Origin: Candidatus Omnitrophota bacterium
GTDB lineage: Bacteria > Omnitrophota > Omnitrophia > Omnitrophales > Aquincolibacteriaceae
Direction of reading: 5' to 3'
Assembly (NCBI GenBank): GCA_023247055.1
Contig: JAHFHF010000011.1
Span: 11,285 to 58,674 of the forward strand
Length of the DNA stretch: 47,390 nucleotides
The notes under the pieces were generated by a model that made no database searches, had not been told where the DNA came from, and saw only the letters and a program-made list of their open reading frames with translations. The position numbers and the translations under genes are program-made. Positions 33,911 through 42,267 of the stretch are shown one piece after another (positions within the stretch are counted from its first letter, which is position 1; every line of letters starts with the position of its first letter).

Positions 33911-34228
33911 ATGTCAGAATGTGATAAGAATACCCAAACCTGTCAAACTCAAGAAACCGAAAACAAAGCACCGGCTTCGCAAACTTGCTGCCCCGTGGAA
34001 AAAGCGGCTCAGAAATGGTCTGAGAGTTTCTGCAAAGCCATGACCGAAGTTCAGGTCGAGATCCTCAAAACGAGAATCAAAAAATCATGGGGTGCGGACA
34101 TGGAGAAAGTCGGCGATGCCGTTATTGAATCGATGGGCGCTCAGTGGCAAGCCATGCTGACGCAGGCTAAAGCGCATGGGGATCTGCGGGAAAACATCAA
34201 AAACGTGTTTCTCTCACGCGGCAAGTAA
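33911..34228 (+). CDS. Small Cys-rich protein divergent from the HxlR gene
   Basis: The protein has 105 residues from the ATG at 33911, with AAGGAG seven bases upstream. The N-terminal 40 residues hold five cysteines (Cys4, Cys11, Cys26, Cys27 and Cys41), in a polar, Thr/Gln/Glu-rich context (TCCPVEKAA). The rest is a helix-rich segment (QVEILKTRIKKSWGADMEKV and QWQAMLTQAKAHGDLRENI). I recognise no family. It is probably the main target of the HxlR regulator, and its cysteines may act in redox or metal handling; this is inference. Confidence 0.7.
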   Translation: MSECDKNTQTCQTQETENKAPASQTCCPVEKAAQKWSESFCKAMTEVQVEILKTRIKKSWGADMEKVGDAVIESMGAQWQAMLTQAKAHGDLRENIKNVFLSRGK

Positions 34229-34247
34229 TTCCCTGGTGCCAAAGCAA

Positions 34248-34285
34248 AAGGGGACCTCGCCATTTTCCGGCGGGTCCCCTTCTTT
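34248..34285. terminator. Bidirectional terminator
   Basis: The stem AAGGGGACC / GGTCCCCTT, with an inner CGCC / GGCG stem, is followed by CTTT on the right and preceded by AAAGCAAA on the left. It separates the convergent genes ending at 34228 (+) and 34288 (-). Confidence 0.8.
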
Positions 34286-34287
34286 GT

Positions 34288-34626
34288 TCAACGAGGAAGT
34301 GTTGCGGCCTCTCGAGCCCAGCGAACTAACTCACTGCGTTTCTCAAGCACCTCGAGAGGGACTTCATAGTAACGCTTAAGCGCGACTGTCTTAGCAGGAA
34401 CCGCGCCTTTGCCCTTTTTCTCATAGGTGAACGGCCCACGGCCCGCGGCTGTATACTTTTTGCGGGTAGCATCATTCGTCTTAAAAAACAACCGTCCTTC
34501 ATCCAAAATTCCGAAAAAGACACCGTCCAAATAAATCCCCACGGCCCCAAACATACGCTTCATGCACAGCCCCTTCAGTTCCGCGAGCTGATCCGCAACA
34601 AACATTTGGAATTCATCGGCTGTCAT
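34288..34626 (-). CDS. TfoX N-terminal-domain protein
   Basis: The protein has 112 residues. It matches the TfoX/Sxy N-terminal domain alone: KRMFGAVGIYLDGVFFGIL near residue 23, then LFFKTNDATRKKYTAAGRGPF and a YYEVPLEVLEKRSELVRWAR end. Full Sxy regulators of competence also carry a C-terminal domain, which is absent, so a competence role cannot be assumed. It is cytoplasmic. Confidence 0.82.
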   Translation of the reverse strand: MTADEFQMFVADQLAELKGLCMKRMFGAVGIYLDGVFFGILDEGRLFFKTNDATRKKYTAAGRGPFTYEKKGKGAVPAKTVALKRYYEVPLEVLEKRSELVRWAREAATLPR

Positions 34627-34676
34627 GAAAGAAAAATCTTACCTGGAGTTCCCTTTGTTGGGCATATGAAGCAACA

Positions 34677-34695
34677 GAACGCCGTCCGGGGGGAG
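34677..34695. repeat. Family C element, plus-strand orientation
   Basis: The plus strand reads GAACGCCGTCCGGGGGGAG, matching the sequence that follows stop codons on the minus strand at 30755 and 31698. No gene ends at this copy. Confidence 0.6.
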
Positions 34696-34788
34696 AGGTT
34701 AAAACCCCGTTAGAGTGATGTTGTCACAGACAAGCGGAGACAGACGCGATGAGTCTGGCGAAATAAATCGACTTCGTAATGTCTCCCT

Positions 34789-34807
34789 CCGGACGGCGCC
34801 CGGTTAC
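34789..34807. repeat. Family C element (copy 4)
   Basis: The minus strand reads GTAACCGGGCGCCGTCCGG, with GGGAGACATTAC beyond it. It lies in gene-free DNA, about 290 bases from the nearest gene on its strand. Confidence 0.65.
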
Positions 34808-34913
34808 TCCATTTCATTTGACCAATTTGTTTACTCTCTTAGATTGTACTTGGCACGTCTGCGGACTAACCGATGACTGTCCCCAAAAAAGTGCCTGTCT
34901 GACACCTGTATTT

Positions 34914-34967
34914 GGCTTTGTCATTGCGAAGCAACATTCCACTGAAGCTGAAGCAATCTCAAGACCG
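34914..34967. repeat. Repeat family B (54 bases identical to 30651)
   Basis: This copy is identical to 30651-30704 over 54 bases, including the leading GGCTTTG and the trailing AAGACCG. The flanks are unrelated on both sides. Confidence 0.9.
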
Positions 34968-35049
34968 GGAAATCTGGGGGACATCCCCGGAATTCCGCGA
35001 ATTGTGCGGCCGGCCGCCGTATTGTCTCCGGAAATTCTAAACGCTGAAC

Positions 35050-35082
35050 TGCCAGCATGGCACTACCAGGGGCGCCTCCGGT
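35050..35082. repeat. Partial copy of the element at 36601-36635
   Basis: GCCAGCATGGCACTACCAGG and CGCCTCCGGTTTA correspond to GGCAGCATGGCACTATCAG and CGCCTCCGATTA at 36601-36635. The left arm of the larger hairpin is missing here. Confidence 0.65.
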
Positions 35083-35096
35083 TTACTGGTTACTTA

Positions 35097-35333
35097 CTAG
35101 GCAGCTTTATAGCGGGACGCATATTGATCCAAAAGTTCGCGAATCATCTTTTGATATTTGGCATGCTGTTTCCGAGCCTGCTTCTTAAAAAATTCAACGC
35201 TCGATTTCTTTAATGCAATCGTCACCTTAACCGTTTCTTCCGGAAGCACTAATTGATCCGGCGGCGGTAAAAAGTCGTGGATCCGAACCAGTTTGCCCTT
35301 GGGCATATCCGATTCACGCTTAACCCTTTTCAT
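35097..35333 (-). CDS. brnA: BrnA-family antitoxin, pair 2
   Basis: The protein has 78 residues and begins inside the end of brnT (14-base overlap). It shows the basic N-terminus, the IHDFLPPPDQL motif and the ribbon-helix-helix part (VKVTIALKKSSVEFFKKQAR, then YQKMIRELLDQYASRY). It should neutralise the BrnT encoded upstream and bind the palindromic operator at 35616. It differs clearly in sequence from the antitoxin at 21021, so the two pairs are not recent copies. Confidence 0.88.
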   Translation of the reverse strand: MKRVKRESDMPKGKLVRIHDFLPPPDQLVLPEETVKVTIALKKSSVEFFKKQARKQHAKYQKMIRELLDQYASRYKAA

Positions 35334-35589
35334 AATACAGTTTCCCCTTTCGCCAGAATCCCGCGCCGATAATCCGTATCTTTTGGTCGCGAAGCGTATA
35401 TCTTACCGTAAGAATCTGTCCATCCACCTTGCCGATGCAATAAAACCGATCCTCGAAATGGCTATGACCCGTATCTTTGAAAATCTTTCTATCTGGATCT
35501 TTAAAGGCCCTGGCCGCAGTATAAAAATCAACCCTATGCTTTTGAAAATTGAAGGCTTCTTTCCCCTTATCCCATTCGAAGTCACTCAC
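35320..35589 (-). CDS. brnT: BrnT-family toxin (ribonuclease), pair 2
   Basis: The protein has 89 residues from a GTG with AAGGAGGAGTC before it. The BrnT pattern is complete: FEWDKGKEAFNFQKHRVDF, FKDPDRKIFKD, then GQILTVRYTLR and IRIIGAGFWRKGK. It acts as an RNA-cleaving toxin restrained by BrnA. As in pair 1, the toxin gene comes first and overlaps the antitoxin gene. Confidence 0.9.
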   Translation of the reverse strand: MSDFEWDKGKEAFNFQKHRVDFYTAARAFKDPDRKIFKDTGHSHFEDRFYCIGKVDGQILTVRYTLRDQKIRIIGAGFWRKGKLYYEKG

Positions 35590-35615
35590 GACTCCTCCTT
35601 AAGAATATAGCACAG

Positions 35616-35647
35616 ATATGGCTAAATAGCCATATAAACAGCCATAT
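35616..35647. promoter_or_regulatory. BrnTA pair 2 operator region
   Basis: ATATGGCTAAATAGCCATAT (35616-35635) is a perfect palindrome, and a third half-site AGCCATAT follows at 35640-35647. A TATATT -10 box on the minus strand lies near 35603-35608, so the palindrome covers the -35 region. That position fits BrnA-type autorepression. Confidence 0.65.
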
Positions 35648-35879
35648 TTTTTGAGGGAGAATCGTATCGGCCGCGGGCTGCGGGCTGCGGGCATTGTCCC
35701 TGAGAAGGGATTCCGATTTTTCCGCCGAACCGCCCAGCGTGAGCCGGGATGTCAGCAACCTGAGAGTTATATTATAAAAATTAGTGCGTGTTTGGAAGCG
35801 CCGAATAAAAACGACTTAAAGCGACCTGGTCCGGTTACCGCCGTACCGTACCGTGGCTTCCCTACTTACCCCTCCCCGT
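35648..35879. other. Gene-free stretch
   Basis: I see no gene between the BrnT operator and the family C element at 35880. The sequence holds simple GC-rich direct repeats (GGGCTGCGGGCTGCGGG near 35675) and CCGTACCGTACCGTGG near 35850. Confidence 0.45.
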
Positions 35880-35897
35880 CGGACGGCGTCCGGTTAC
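35880..35897. repeat. Family C element (copy 5)
   Basis: The minus strand reads GTAACCGGACGCCGTCCG and lies about 33 bases beyond the stop of the minus-strand gene at 35930. CGGAC and GTCCG form a perfect stem. Confidence 0.7.
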
Positions 35898-35929
35898 GGT
35901 TACCGGCATAGATGCCTCCGTAATGTCTC

Positions 35930-36382
35930 TTAGTCGAAAAACTCATGCGCGATTCGCTGCCCGTCATCTTTCTCGATAGTAAATAGCACACCAAATTCAT
36001 CTGAAATTTCACGCCCCACTATCAAACCAACCGGATTACGCTCCCCGACAGCTTTCAGCCCTACATCATTGAGCACAATGTCACAGACCTGTTTGTCTTT
36101 ATACAATTGATATTGGGCCAAAGCGTTACAAATTCTTTTTAAAAAATATAATTTTATGTTGAGCAGGGAAGTCTCGCCTCCCCATTCTGCTATCTGTTTT
36201 TGAAAGTCAGTCACAACTTTCTTCCATTTGACCTCAAAATCATTTTTATCAAGCCCCATCTTGCCTTCTACCAAAACCTTCAGCTGTGTAAATGCTTCAC
36301 TCCCTTGAAATAAATCCCAAGATGAAATACAAACATCTTTGGGATTCGGCTCCGAAGATTTATAGTGAATGAAATTTACCAT
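35930..36382 (-). CDS. Hypothetical cytoplasmic protein
   Basis: The protein has 150 residues with a very good site (AAGGAGGAAAT) before the ATG. It has no signal peptide or membrane helix. It contains a helical centre (LLNIKLYFLKRICNALAQYQ) and a C-terminal strand region (VGLIVGREISDEFGVLFTIE). No family is recognised. The strong ribosome site and clean codon pattern support a real gene; its setting among repeats suggests accessory DNA. Confidence 0.7.
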   Translation of the reverse strand: MVNFIHYKSSEPNPKDVCISSWDLFQGSEAFTQLKVLVEGKMGLDKNDFEVKWKKVVTDFQKQIAEWGGETSLLNIKLYFLKRICNALAQYQLYKDKQVCDIVLNDVGLKAVGERNPVGLIVGREISDEFGVLFTIEKDDGQRIAHEFFD

Positions 36383-36429
36383 ATTTCCTCCTTCAGAGAA
36401 AGCAGCTATGCCTCAGGGGTACGGACATA

Positions 36430-36474
36430 ACTGGTTTGACCGTCCCCAAAAAAGTGTCTGTCACCACAATTTGT
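36430..36474. repeat. GACTGTCCCC-type remnant
   Basis: TGACCGTCCCCAAAAAAGTG followed by TCTGTCACC closely resembles 34873-34908 and 32111-32122. Such sequence is often seen around REP elements of Y1-transposase (RAYT) systems; no transposase gene is present here. Confidence 0.5.
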
Positions 36475-36478
36475 GCCA

Positions 36479-36502
36479 AATTGTGCCGCCGGCGGCACAA
36501 TT
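36479..36502. repeat. Perfect 24-bp GC palindrome
   Basis: AATTGTGCCGCC is followed directly by its reverse complement. A partial direct copy of TTGTGCCAAATTG stands just before it. It lies in gene-free DNA. Confidence 0.75.
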
Positions 36503-36575
36503 GGTGCTTTTCGTATAAACCGGTTTTTTGTGTCGCGGCCAGTTCAACCTGCCCCTCATTTGTTAAACGTAAACG

Positions 36576-36635
36576 GGAGGCGTTACTGTCGGTGCTGGGC
36601 TGGCAGCATGGCACTATCAGTAACGCCTCCGATTA
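36576..36635. repeat. Long hairpin with 13-bp perfect stem
   Basis: GGAGGCGTTACTG (36576-36588) pairs exactly with CAGTAACGCCTCC (36618-36630), with a further GTGC / GCAC match inside. A damaged relative lies at 35050. The following GGGGTCAGGGCTTTACTTTT (36649 onward) has the look of an REP/RAYT-type flank. Confidence 0.75.
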
Positions 36636-36678
36636 TTCAGTGTTTTGGGGTCAGGGCTTTACTTTTGACACGCTCTGC

Positions 36679-37006
36679 CTACAGCAACTTCTGAACCTGC
36701 TCTTTGAGACCGGGAAGTTTATTGGTAACCACGTCCCAAATAATTTCAAGGTCCACGCCAAAGTATTCATGGGCAAGGATATCTCTTAAGGCGCCTATCT
36801 TGCGCCATTCCACTTCGGGTCTTTGATCACGGATATCTTGCGGAATGCTTCACGGCTTCGCCGATGACTTCCAGATTCCGAACAACGGCATCGACCGTAC
36901 GAAGATCATCGCAAAATTTTTCTTGGGTATAACCGGCTGTATAGGTTTGTATGCGCGTAATCGCGAGAAGAACGTCGTCTAGATAAACTTTATAATCACG
37001 CGGCAT
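36679..37006 (-). pseudogene. hepT: HepT-family toxin gene, frameshifted
   Basis: From the ATG at 37006 the frame gives MPRDYKVYLDDVLLAITRIQ through [15 protein letters not shown], the start of HepT (HEPN ribonuclease). After VK (about 36848) a shift is needed. The other frame then continues [37 protein letters not shown] and a normal end at 36679. Compared with the usual EAVKNIP, two bases of the Asn codon appear lost at 36847. The HEPN active site (R....H; here RDILAH) is in the second part, so the toxin should be inactive unless the shift is an assembly error. It overlaps the mntA-like gene by 11 bases. Confidence 0.82.
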
Positions 37007-37283
37007 CGACGAGTTCGCTGAGAATGTTGGCACGCAGGCGGGGTTTGATGGCATCTGGAAGCACGAGGTCAATTTTACGCTGAAAGATTTTTTCTAGAAA
37101 TTCTTTGAGGTCAAAGTAGGCATCGAAGGTCTTCTTATCAAATTCAACTAAAAAATCCAGGTCGCTTTTGCTCGTCGCCTGCCCACGGGCATGAGAGCCA
37201 AAAAGAGCGAGGCGTTTGACGCCCAGGCGTTTTAGTTCGGCTTTGTTTTCATGGATTTTTTTAAGAATCTCATCTTTGGTCAT
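36996..37283 (-). CDS. mntA: MntA-family minimal nucleotidyltransferase antitoxin
   Basis: The protein has 95 residues with AGAGGATTT before the ATG. The nucleotidyltransferase motif is complete (LFGSHARGQATSKSDLDFLV), with the metal-binding DLD pair and a later IDLV strand. MntA proteins AMPylate and inactivate the partner HepT; HepT is encoded directly downstream here but is frameshifted. The pair is therefore a likely decaying toxin-antitoxin module, or the antitoxin now stands alone. Confidence 0.85.
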   Translation of the reverse strand: MTKDEILKKIHENKAELKRLGVKRLALFGSHARGQATSKSDLDFLVEFDKKTFDAYFDLKEFLEKIFQRKIDLVLPDAIKPRLRANILSELVDAA

Positions 37284-37347
37284 AAATCCTCTTTTCTACC
37301 CTCGACTGAGAAACTGTTCTCAGTCACCAGTCACCGATCACCAATCA

Positions 37348-38664
37348 CTAGTATCTGTAATGCTCCGGCTTAAAGGGCCCTGCCGCATCCACACCCAGAT
37401 ACTTGGACTGCTTGGGCGTGAGCTTCTCGAGTTTGACGCCGATTTTTTCGAGGTGCAGGCGCGCGACTTCTTCGTCGAGGGCTTTGGGCAGGCGGTAGAC
37501 TTTGTTTTCATACTTCGCGGCGTTCTTGAAGAGTTCGATCTGGGCGATGACCTGGTTCGTGAAGGAATTGCTCATCACGAACGACGGGTGGCCATTAGCG
37601 CAGCCGAGGTTGACGAGGCGGCCTTCGGCGAGAAGCAGGAGTGAATTGCCGCTCGGCAGGGTGTATTTATCGACCTGGGGCTTGATGTTGATTTTCTTGA
37701 TGCCCGGGATGGCTTTCAGGCCGGCAACGTCGATTTCAATGTCGAAATGCCCAATGTTGCAGATGATGGCCATGTCTTTCATTTTCTTCATGTGGTCGAC
37801 CGTAATGATGTCGCAGACGCCGGTCGTGGTCACAAAAATGTTGCCTTGAGCCGCGGCTTCATCCATGGTCGTGACTTCATAGCCGGCCATCGCCGCCTGC
37901 AGAGCGCAGATCGGGTCGATTTCCGTGACAATGACGCGGGCGCCCATGCCGTGCAGGGACTGTGCGCAGCCTTTGCCCACATCGCCGAAGCCCGCAACGA
38001 CCGCCACTTTGCCCGCAATCATGATGTCGGTTGCGCGCTTGATGCCGTCCAAGAGTGATTCGCGGCAGCCGTAGAGGTTGTCGAATTTGGATTTGGTGAC
38101 CGAGTCGTTGACGTTGATGGCCGGGCATTTCAGTTTGCCCGCGAGCACCATTTTATCGAGCGCGTGAATGCCGGTCGTGGTTTCTTCGCTGAGACCGAGC
38201 ACGTCTTTCATGAGCGAGGCATAGCGGTCTTCATGCATCATGCGCGTGAGATCGCCGCCGTCATCCAAGATCATGTTCGGGCCTTTGCCGCCGGGCCACT
38301 CGATCGTTTGTTCGATGCACCAGTTGAATTCTTCTTCCGATTCCCCTTTCCAGGCAAACACCGGAATGCCCTTGGCTGCAATCGCGGCCGCGGCATGGTC
38401 TTGCGTGGAGAAAATATTGCAGGACGACCAGCGGATTTCGGCGCCGAGTTCGATCAGCGTTTCGATCAAGACCGCGGTTTCGATGGTCATGTGCAGGCAG
38501 CCCGCGATGCGTGCGCCTTTGAGCGGTTTGTCTTTGCCGTGGCGCGCGCGCAGGGTCATAAGGCCGGGCATTTCTTTTTCGGCGTTTTGAATTTCTTTAC
38601 GGCCCCATTCGGCCAGGGTGATGTCGGCGACTTTGTAATCGTTTTTTTGTGCGGTCATGGTCAT
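37348..38664 (-). CDS. ahcY: Adenosylhomocysteinase
   Basis: The protein has 438 residues from the ATG at 38664 (AAAGGACCGGAG upstream); the longer open frame to 38778 runs through repeats and is rejected. It splits S-adenosylhomocysteine into adenosine and homocysteine, using bound NAD. Seen are [14 protein letters not shown] near the start, the catalytic region [20 protein letters not shown], the NAD-binding [20 protein letters not shown], and the C-terminal KPEHYRY whose Lys and Tyr cap the cofactor of the neighbouring subunit. It is next to metK, so the two complete the SAM cycle. I see no SAH riboswitch in the leader. Confidence 0.96.
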   Translation of the reverse strand: MTMTAQKNDYKVADITLAEWGRKEIQNAEKEMPGLMTLRARHGKDKPLKGARIAGCLHMTIETAVLIETLIELGAEIRWSSCNIFSTQDHAAAAIAAKGIPVFAWKGESEEEFNWCIEQTIEWPGGKGPNMILDDGGDLTRMMHEDRYASLMKDVLGLSEETTTGIHALDKMVLAGKLKCPAINVNDSVTKSKFDNLYGCRESLLDGIKRATDIMIAGKVAVVAGFGDVGKGCAQSLHGMGARVIVTEIDPICALQAAMAGYEVTTMDEAAAQGNIFVTTTGVCDIITVDHMKKMKDMAIICNIGHFDIEIDVAGLKAIPGIKKINIKPQVDKYTLPSGNSLLLLAEGRLVNLGCANGHPSFVMSNSFTNQVIAQIELFKNAAKYENKVYRLPKALDEEVARLHLEKIGVKLEKLTPKQSKYLGVDAAGPFKPEHYRY

Positions 38665-38743
38665 GGCTCCGGTCCTTTTTAGTATAGGGACAGGTCCGTT
38701 CAAACTTCGCCGGGACCAGTCCCTGGATTTGTTCGGTGTTCCG

Positions 38744-38773
38744 AGATTCCCGCTAGAAGCATGCGGGAATGAC
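38744..38773. repeat. GTCATTCCCGC hairpin repeat
   Basis: On the minus strand GTCATTCCCGCATGC continues to TTCTAGCGGGAATCT; ATTCCCGC and GCGGGAAT form the stem. It is the intergenic relative of the in-frame element at 10649-10680, which carries a compensating C-G pair in the stem. Confidence 0.85.
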
Positions 38774-38793
38774 ACCACTGGGCTTTATTGCTC

Positions 38794-38837
38794 TGAGATT
38801 CTTCGCCGTCCGCGAGTACGCGGCGGCTCAGAATGAC
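38794..38837. repeat. TCATTCTGAG-type hairpin repeat
   Basis: TGAGATTCTTCGCCG runs to CGGCGGCTCAGAATGAC, with a CCGCG / CGCGG centre. A fragment (GTCATTCTGAG) occurs near 40053. It lies between metK and ahcY. Confidence 0.7.
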
Positions 38838-38846
38838 AAAAGCAGG

Positions 38847-40007
<1,161 letters not shown>

Positions 40008-40233
40008 GATTCTTCCTTTCGAATTTCAAAATTTAATCTTAAATCTTCGTGTCATTCTGAGTCCGCAACTCACTGATTTGGTAGCGAACTTTGAACATTC
40101 CCTCTCCCAATGCGAAATCGATCCTACCCTCACCCCGGCCTCTGTGCGGAGACAGAGACGATCATGCTCATCGCTGTTGGCGATGTGTCATTCACGCCCT
40201 CTCCCTAAAAGGGAGAGGGAGAAAAGAGACAAA
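40008..40233. other. Spacer with CCCTCTCCC inverted repeat
   Basis: No gene is seen. The arm CCCTCTCCC (near 40198) and GGGAGAGGG (near 40210) form a short hairpin before the nucleotidyltransferase stop. A similar CCCTCTCCC is at 40100. Confidence 0.5.
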
Positions 40234-40992
40234 CTACTTCGTAGCAAATTGCTTATCGGCGGTTTTATAAGACTCCAGGTCGCCGATGTCGTACCAGCGC
40301 CCTTGTAACGGGGCGGTATAGAGGCCGTGGGTCTCCGCAAGCCAACGCATATAATGGCCGGGTTGGTCAGCATTATTGCCGCTGGCTAAATATCTGTCAA
40401 GCAGTGCGCGGGTCTCTTTGGGCAGCCAATAAAGGCCGCAAGAAGCCAGTGTGGATGGGGGGTTTTCGGGCTTTTCCAGGAACTGCAGCGCCTTGCCCTG
40501 GCTGTCAACCTGAAGGATGCCGTATTTTTTGGCCATTTCCTTCTCTTTGACGTCATAGACCGCCAAAACCGGATAAGGCCTCTTGGTTTGGGCAGTTTTA
40601 ACGAAGGTTGTCAGGTCAAAATCGAACAGGTTATCACCCGCCACAATAATGATATCTTCCGCCCCCACGTTTTGGGACTTCAATACAAACGCCAAGTCGC
40701 CGATGGCACCCAGCCGGTTTTCGTTGGTATCGGTGCCGTCATCGACCACCGTGACCGGGGCTCGGTATTGATAGCCTTTGGCCCATTCGGAAAAATGCCC
40801 GGCAAATTTGTGATTGGTAATGACATAGACGTGGTCGATATCAGGCACCGCTTCGAGCCGCTCCAGAATGTGCTCGATCATGGGCCGGCCGGCCACCTTT
40901 AATAAAGGCTTGGGCTGGTTTTTCGTCAGCGGATAAAGGCGCGTGGCGTAACCGGCGCAAAGCAAGACAACTTTGATTTTGTTTTGGGACAT
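40234..40992 (-). CDS. Sugar-phosphate nucleotidyltransferase
   Basis: The protein has 252 residues from the ATG at 40992, with GGAGG nearby; the upstream ATG at 41010 lacks a site. It shows the N-terminal nucleotide-binding motif LCAGYATRLYPLTKNQPKPL and GRPMIEHILERL, a central VAGDNLFDFDL (metal/nucleotide) and a late FLEKPENPPS. It forms NDP-sugars from sugar 1-phosphates; base and sugar cannot be told, and RmlA-, GalU- or MurU-like roles are all possible. The neighbouring phosphosugar isomerase fits a supply role for envelope glycans. Confidence 0.88.
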   Translation of the reverse strand: MSQNKIKVVLLCAGYATRLYPLTKNQPKPLLKVAGRPMIEHILERLEAVPDIDHVYVITNHKFAGHFSEWAKGYQYRAPVTVVDDGTDTNENRLGAIGDLAFVLKSQNVGAEDIIIVAGDNLFDFDLTTFVKTAQTKRPYPVLAVYDVKEKEMAKKYGILQVDSQGKALQFLEKPENPPSTLASCGLYWLPKETRALLDRYLASGNNADQPGHYMRWLAETHGLYTAPLQGRWYDIGDLESYKTADKQFATK

Positions 40993-41015
40993 ACATGCCT
41001 CCGGGTTCATTCATT

Positions 41016-41118
41016 CCTCGTCATTGCGACCGCTGCTTTTTAGCGGACGACGAAGCAATCCCAGACCAAAACGAGATTGCTTCGCCCCTTCAACATTGCA
41101 GGGCCCGCAATGACGAGG
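41016..41118. repeat. Repeat family B, inverted unit
   Basis: CCTCGTCATTGCG and CGCAATGACGAGG form the ends, with GAAGCAATCCC and GAGATTGCTTCG inside. It fills most of the gap between the nucleotidyltransferase and isomerase genes. Confidence 0.85.
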
Positions 41119-41159
41119 AAAATACCGTGTTCGTTCTTTCTGCGCAACAGGGGGAACCC

Positions 41160-42173
41160 CTATTTTTTACCCTGCTTAAGGGCAGCAATGGCGTCGATAG
41201 ATATGGGATCGACGCGGTTCAGCAGGGCCAATTCATAGCTGAGCCAATCGCCGAAAACGATAAGCGAAAAAAGGCGCGCGAGACGCGTTTTGCCGCGTGA
41301 AGCCAGATTCACCACACGGCCTCCCCGGCTTTGGATAATTTTCGAAGCGGCCTTGATTTTGTCTTTTAAATCAGCCGGATCTTCGTGGTCAGTCAGAAAA
41401 ACCGCAGTCGAGCGCCTCACGGCCCGAACCGGATGGGCCCAGCCTTCGATTTCGTTATGAAACATCTCGGGCAGCGCATGGTGCGAGGCCAGCATTTTCG
41501 CGTTCTCGGCGATCTCGGCGCGCCAGCGTACCGCGGCCGCTTGCATAAAGCCCGCGGCTGAATAGAGACAAATCGATTGTCCCGAAAGCTGCTTGGCCAG
41601 ACGTTTGATTTCGGACCGGGGCACTTTACGCAGAATGCTCAGCACTTCACGGATTTCAGCGGACGGGATTTTGAAATGGCCCAGTTTTTCAAGCACAGGC
41701 AGCAGCGAAAAGGTCATGAAACCCAAAGCGCAGCGCGGCGGCATGCCGCCCGGAATCTGCAGGCAGGGCACCTTGTTTTTCCGGGCCAATGCCTGCAGGC
41801 GGCCGCCGGAAGTCAGCACAAGCCGCTGGGCTTTGGATTTTACGGATTGCTTAAAAGCCTCCAGAATTTCACCGGTGTTGCCGGAATAACTGGAGAAAAT
41901 AACCAGGGTTTCGGCATCCATCCAGCGCGGCCAGCGGCTCTCACGGCAGACATTGAAAAGCGCGTTCGAGCGGTCATCCATGATGGCGCGCAAGATGTCG
42001 CCGCCAATGGCGGAACCGCCCATGCCAAAAAAAAGCACCTTGCGGATACGGGAAAAACGATTGCGGGCAGAGAAACTATTGCCGAGCGCCAGCGCTTCTG
42101 CGGCCTGCACCGGCAGGCTTGAAAGCCAGGCTTCCATTTGAGCGGTGCTGCTGATTTTATTTTTACGCTTCAT
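41160..42173 (-). CDS. Bifunctional phosphoglucose/phosphomannose isomerase
   Basis: The protein has 337 residues from the ATG at 42173. An in-frame ATG at 42209 falls inside palindrome family A and is rejected. It has two SIS domains. The first contains VLFFGMGGSAIGGD (phosphate loop) and FSSYSGNTGEILEAF. The later part has CLYSAAGF, LPEMFHNEIEGW with the catalytic Glu/His region, and a final SYELALLNRVDPISIDAI. This is the pattern of the PGI/PMI family of archaea and many bacteria, which converts glucose-6-P or mannose-6-P with fructose-6-P. No strong ribosome site is seen. Confidence 0.85.
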   Translation of the reverse strand: MKRKNKISSTAQMEAWLSSLPVQAAEALALGNSFSARNRFSRIRKVLFFGMGGSAIGGDILRAIMDDRSNALFNVCRESRWPRWMDAETLVIFSSYSGNTGEILEAFKQSVKSKAQRLVLTSGGRLQALARKNKVPCLQIPGGMPPRCALGFMTFSLLPVLEKLGHFKIPSAEIREVLSILRKVPRSEIKRLAKQLSGQSICLYSAAGFMQAAAVRWRAEIAENAKMLASHHALPEMFHNEIEGWAHPVRAVRRSTAVFLTDHEDPADLKDKIKAASKIIQSRGGRVVNLASRGKTRLARLFSLIVFGDWLSYELALLNRVDPISIDAIAALKQGKK

Positions 42174-42192
42174 AACATTTATTCTTTTGCTC

Positions 42193-42224
42193 TTGTAGTG
42201 GCAATTCATGAATTGCCACTACAA
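42193..42224. repeat. Palindrome family A (copy 4)
   Basis: The 32 bases are identical to 7828-7859 and equal to their reverse complement. It lies 20 bases before the isomerase start and would form a hairpin in that gene's leader. Confidence 0.92.
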
Positions 42225-42225
42225 A

Positions 42226-42260
42226 GTTTGTAGGGGACAGGCATGCCTGACCCTACAAAC
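42226..42260. repeat. Second palindrome directly beside family A copy 4
   Basis: GTTTGTAGGG and CCCTACAAAC enclose CAGGCATGCCTG, itself a palindrome. The two different palindromes are separated by one base and occupy most of the 94-base gap between ptsI and the isomerase gene. Confidence 0.8.
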
Positions 42261-42267
42261 TACGAAT

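Larger units (their letters stand above)
34627..34913. other. Gene-free repeat-rich interval
   Basis: I see no gene in 34627-35096. The stretch holds family C elements in opposite orientations (34677-34695 and 34789-34807), GACTGTCCCC- and TGCCTGTCTGACACC-type sequence (34874-34908), and the family B copy at 34914. Confidence 0.6.

Noticed and set aside
29841-34967. Insertion sequence or composite transposon bounded by family B repeats.
   Set aside because: No transposase gene lies between the copies, the repeats are short and in the same orientation, and other copies occur outside.
36436-36789. Open frame on the + strand across palindromes and the end of hepT.
   Set aside because: It is antisense to the hepT remnant at its end and to repeats at its start, with no recognisable protein features.
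38665-38778. N-terminal extension of adenosylhomocysteinase to 38778.
   Set aside because: The extension is read from the GTCATTCCCGC hairpin repeat and has no similarity to the family; the ATG at 38664 has a ribosome site.
40008-40233. SAM riboswitch upstream of metK, or SAH riboswitch upstream of ahcY (38665-38846).
   Set aside because: I could not find the conserved cores by eye; both gaps hold short inverted repeats of the general repeat families. A covariance-model search would settle it.
42207-42209. ATG inside palindrome family A as start of the isomerase gene.
   Set aside because: It belongs to the repeat (TTCATGAA centre), would add 12 residues unlike any family member, and the downstream ATG at 42173 starts at the usual place.
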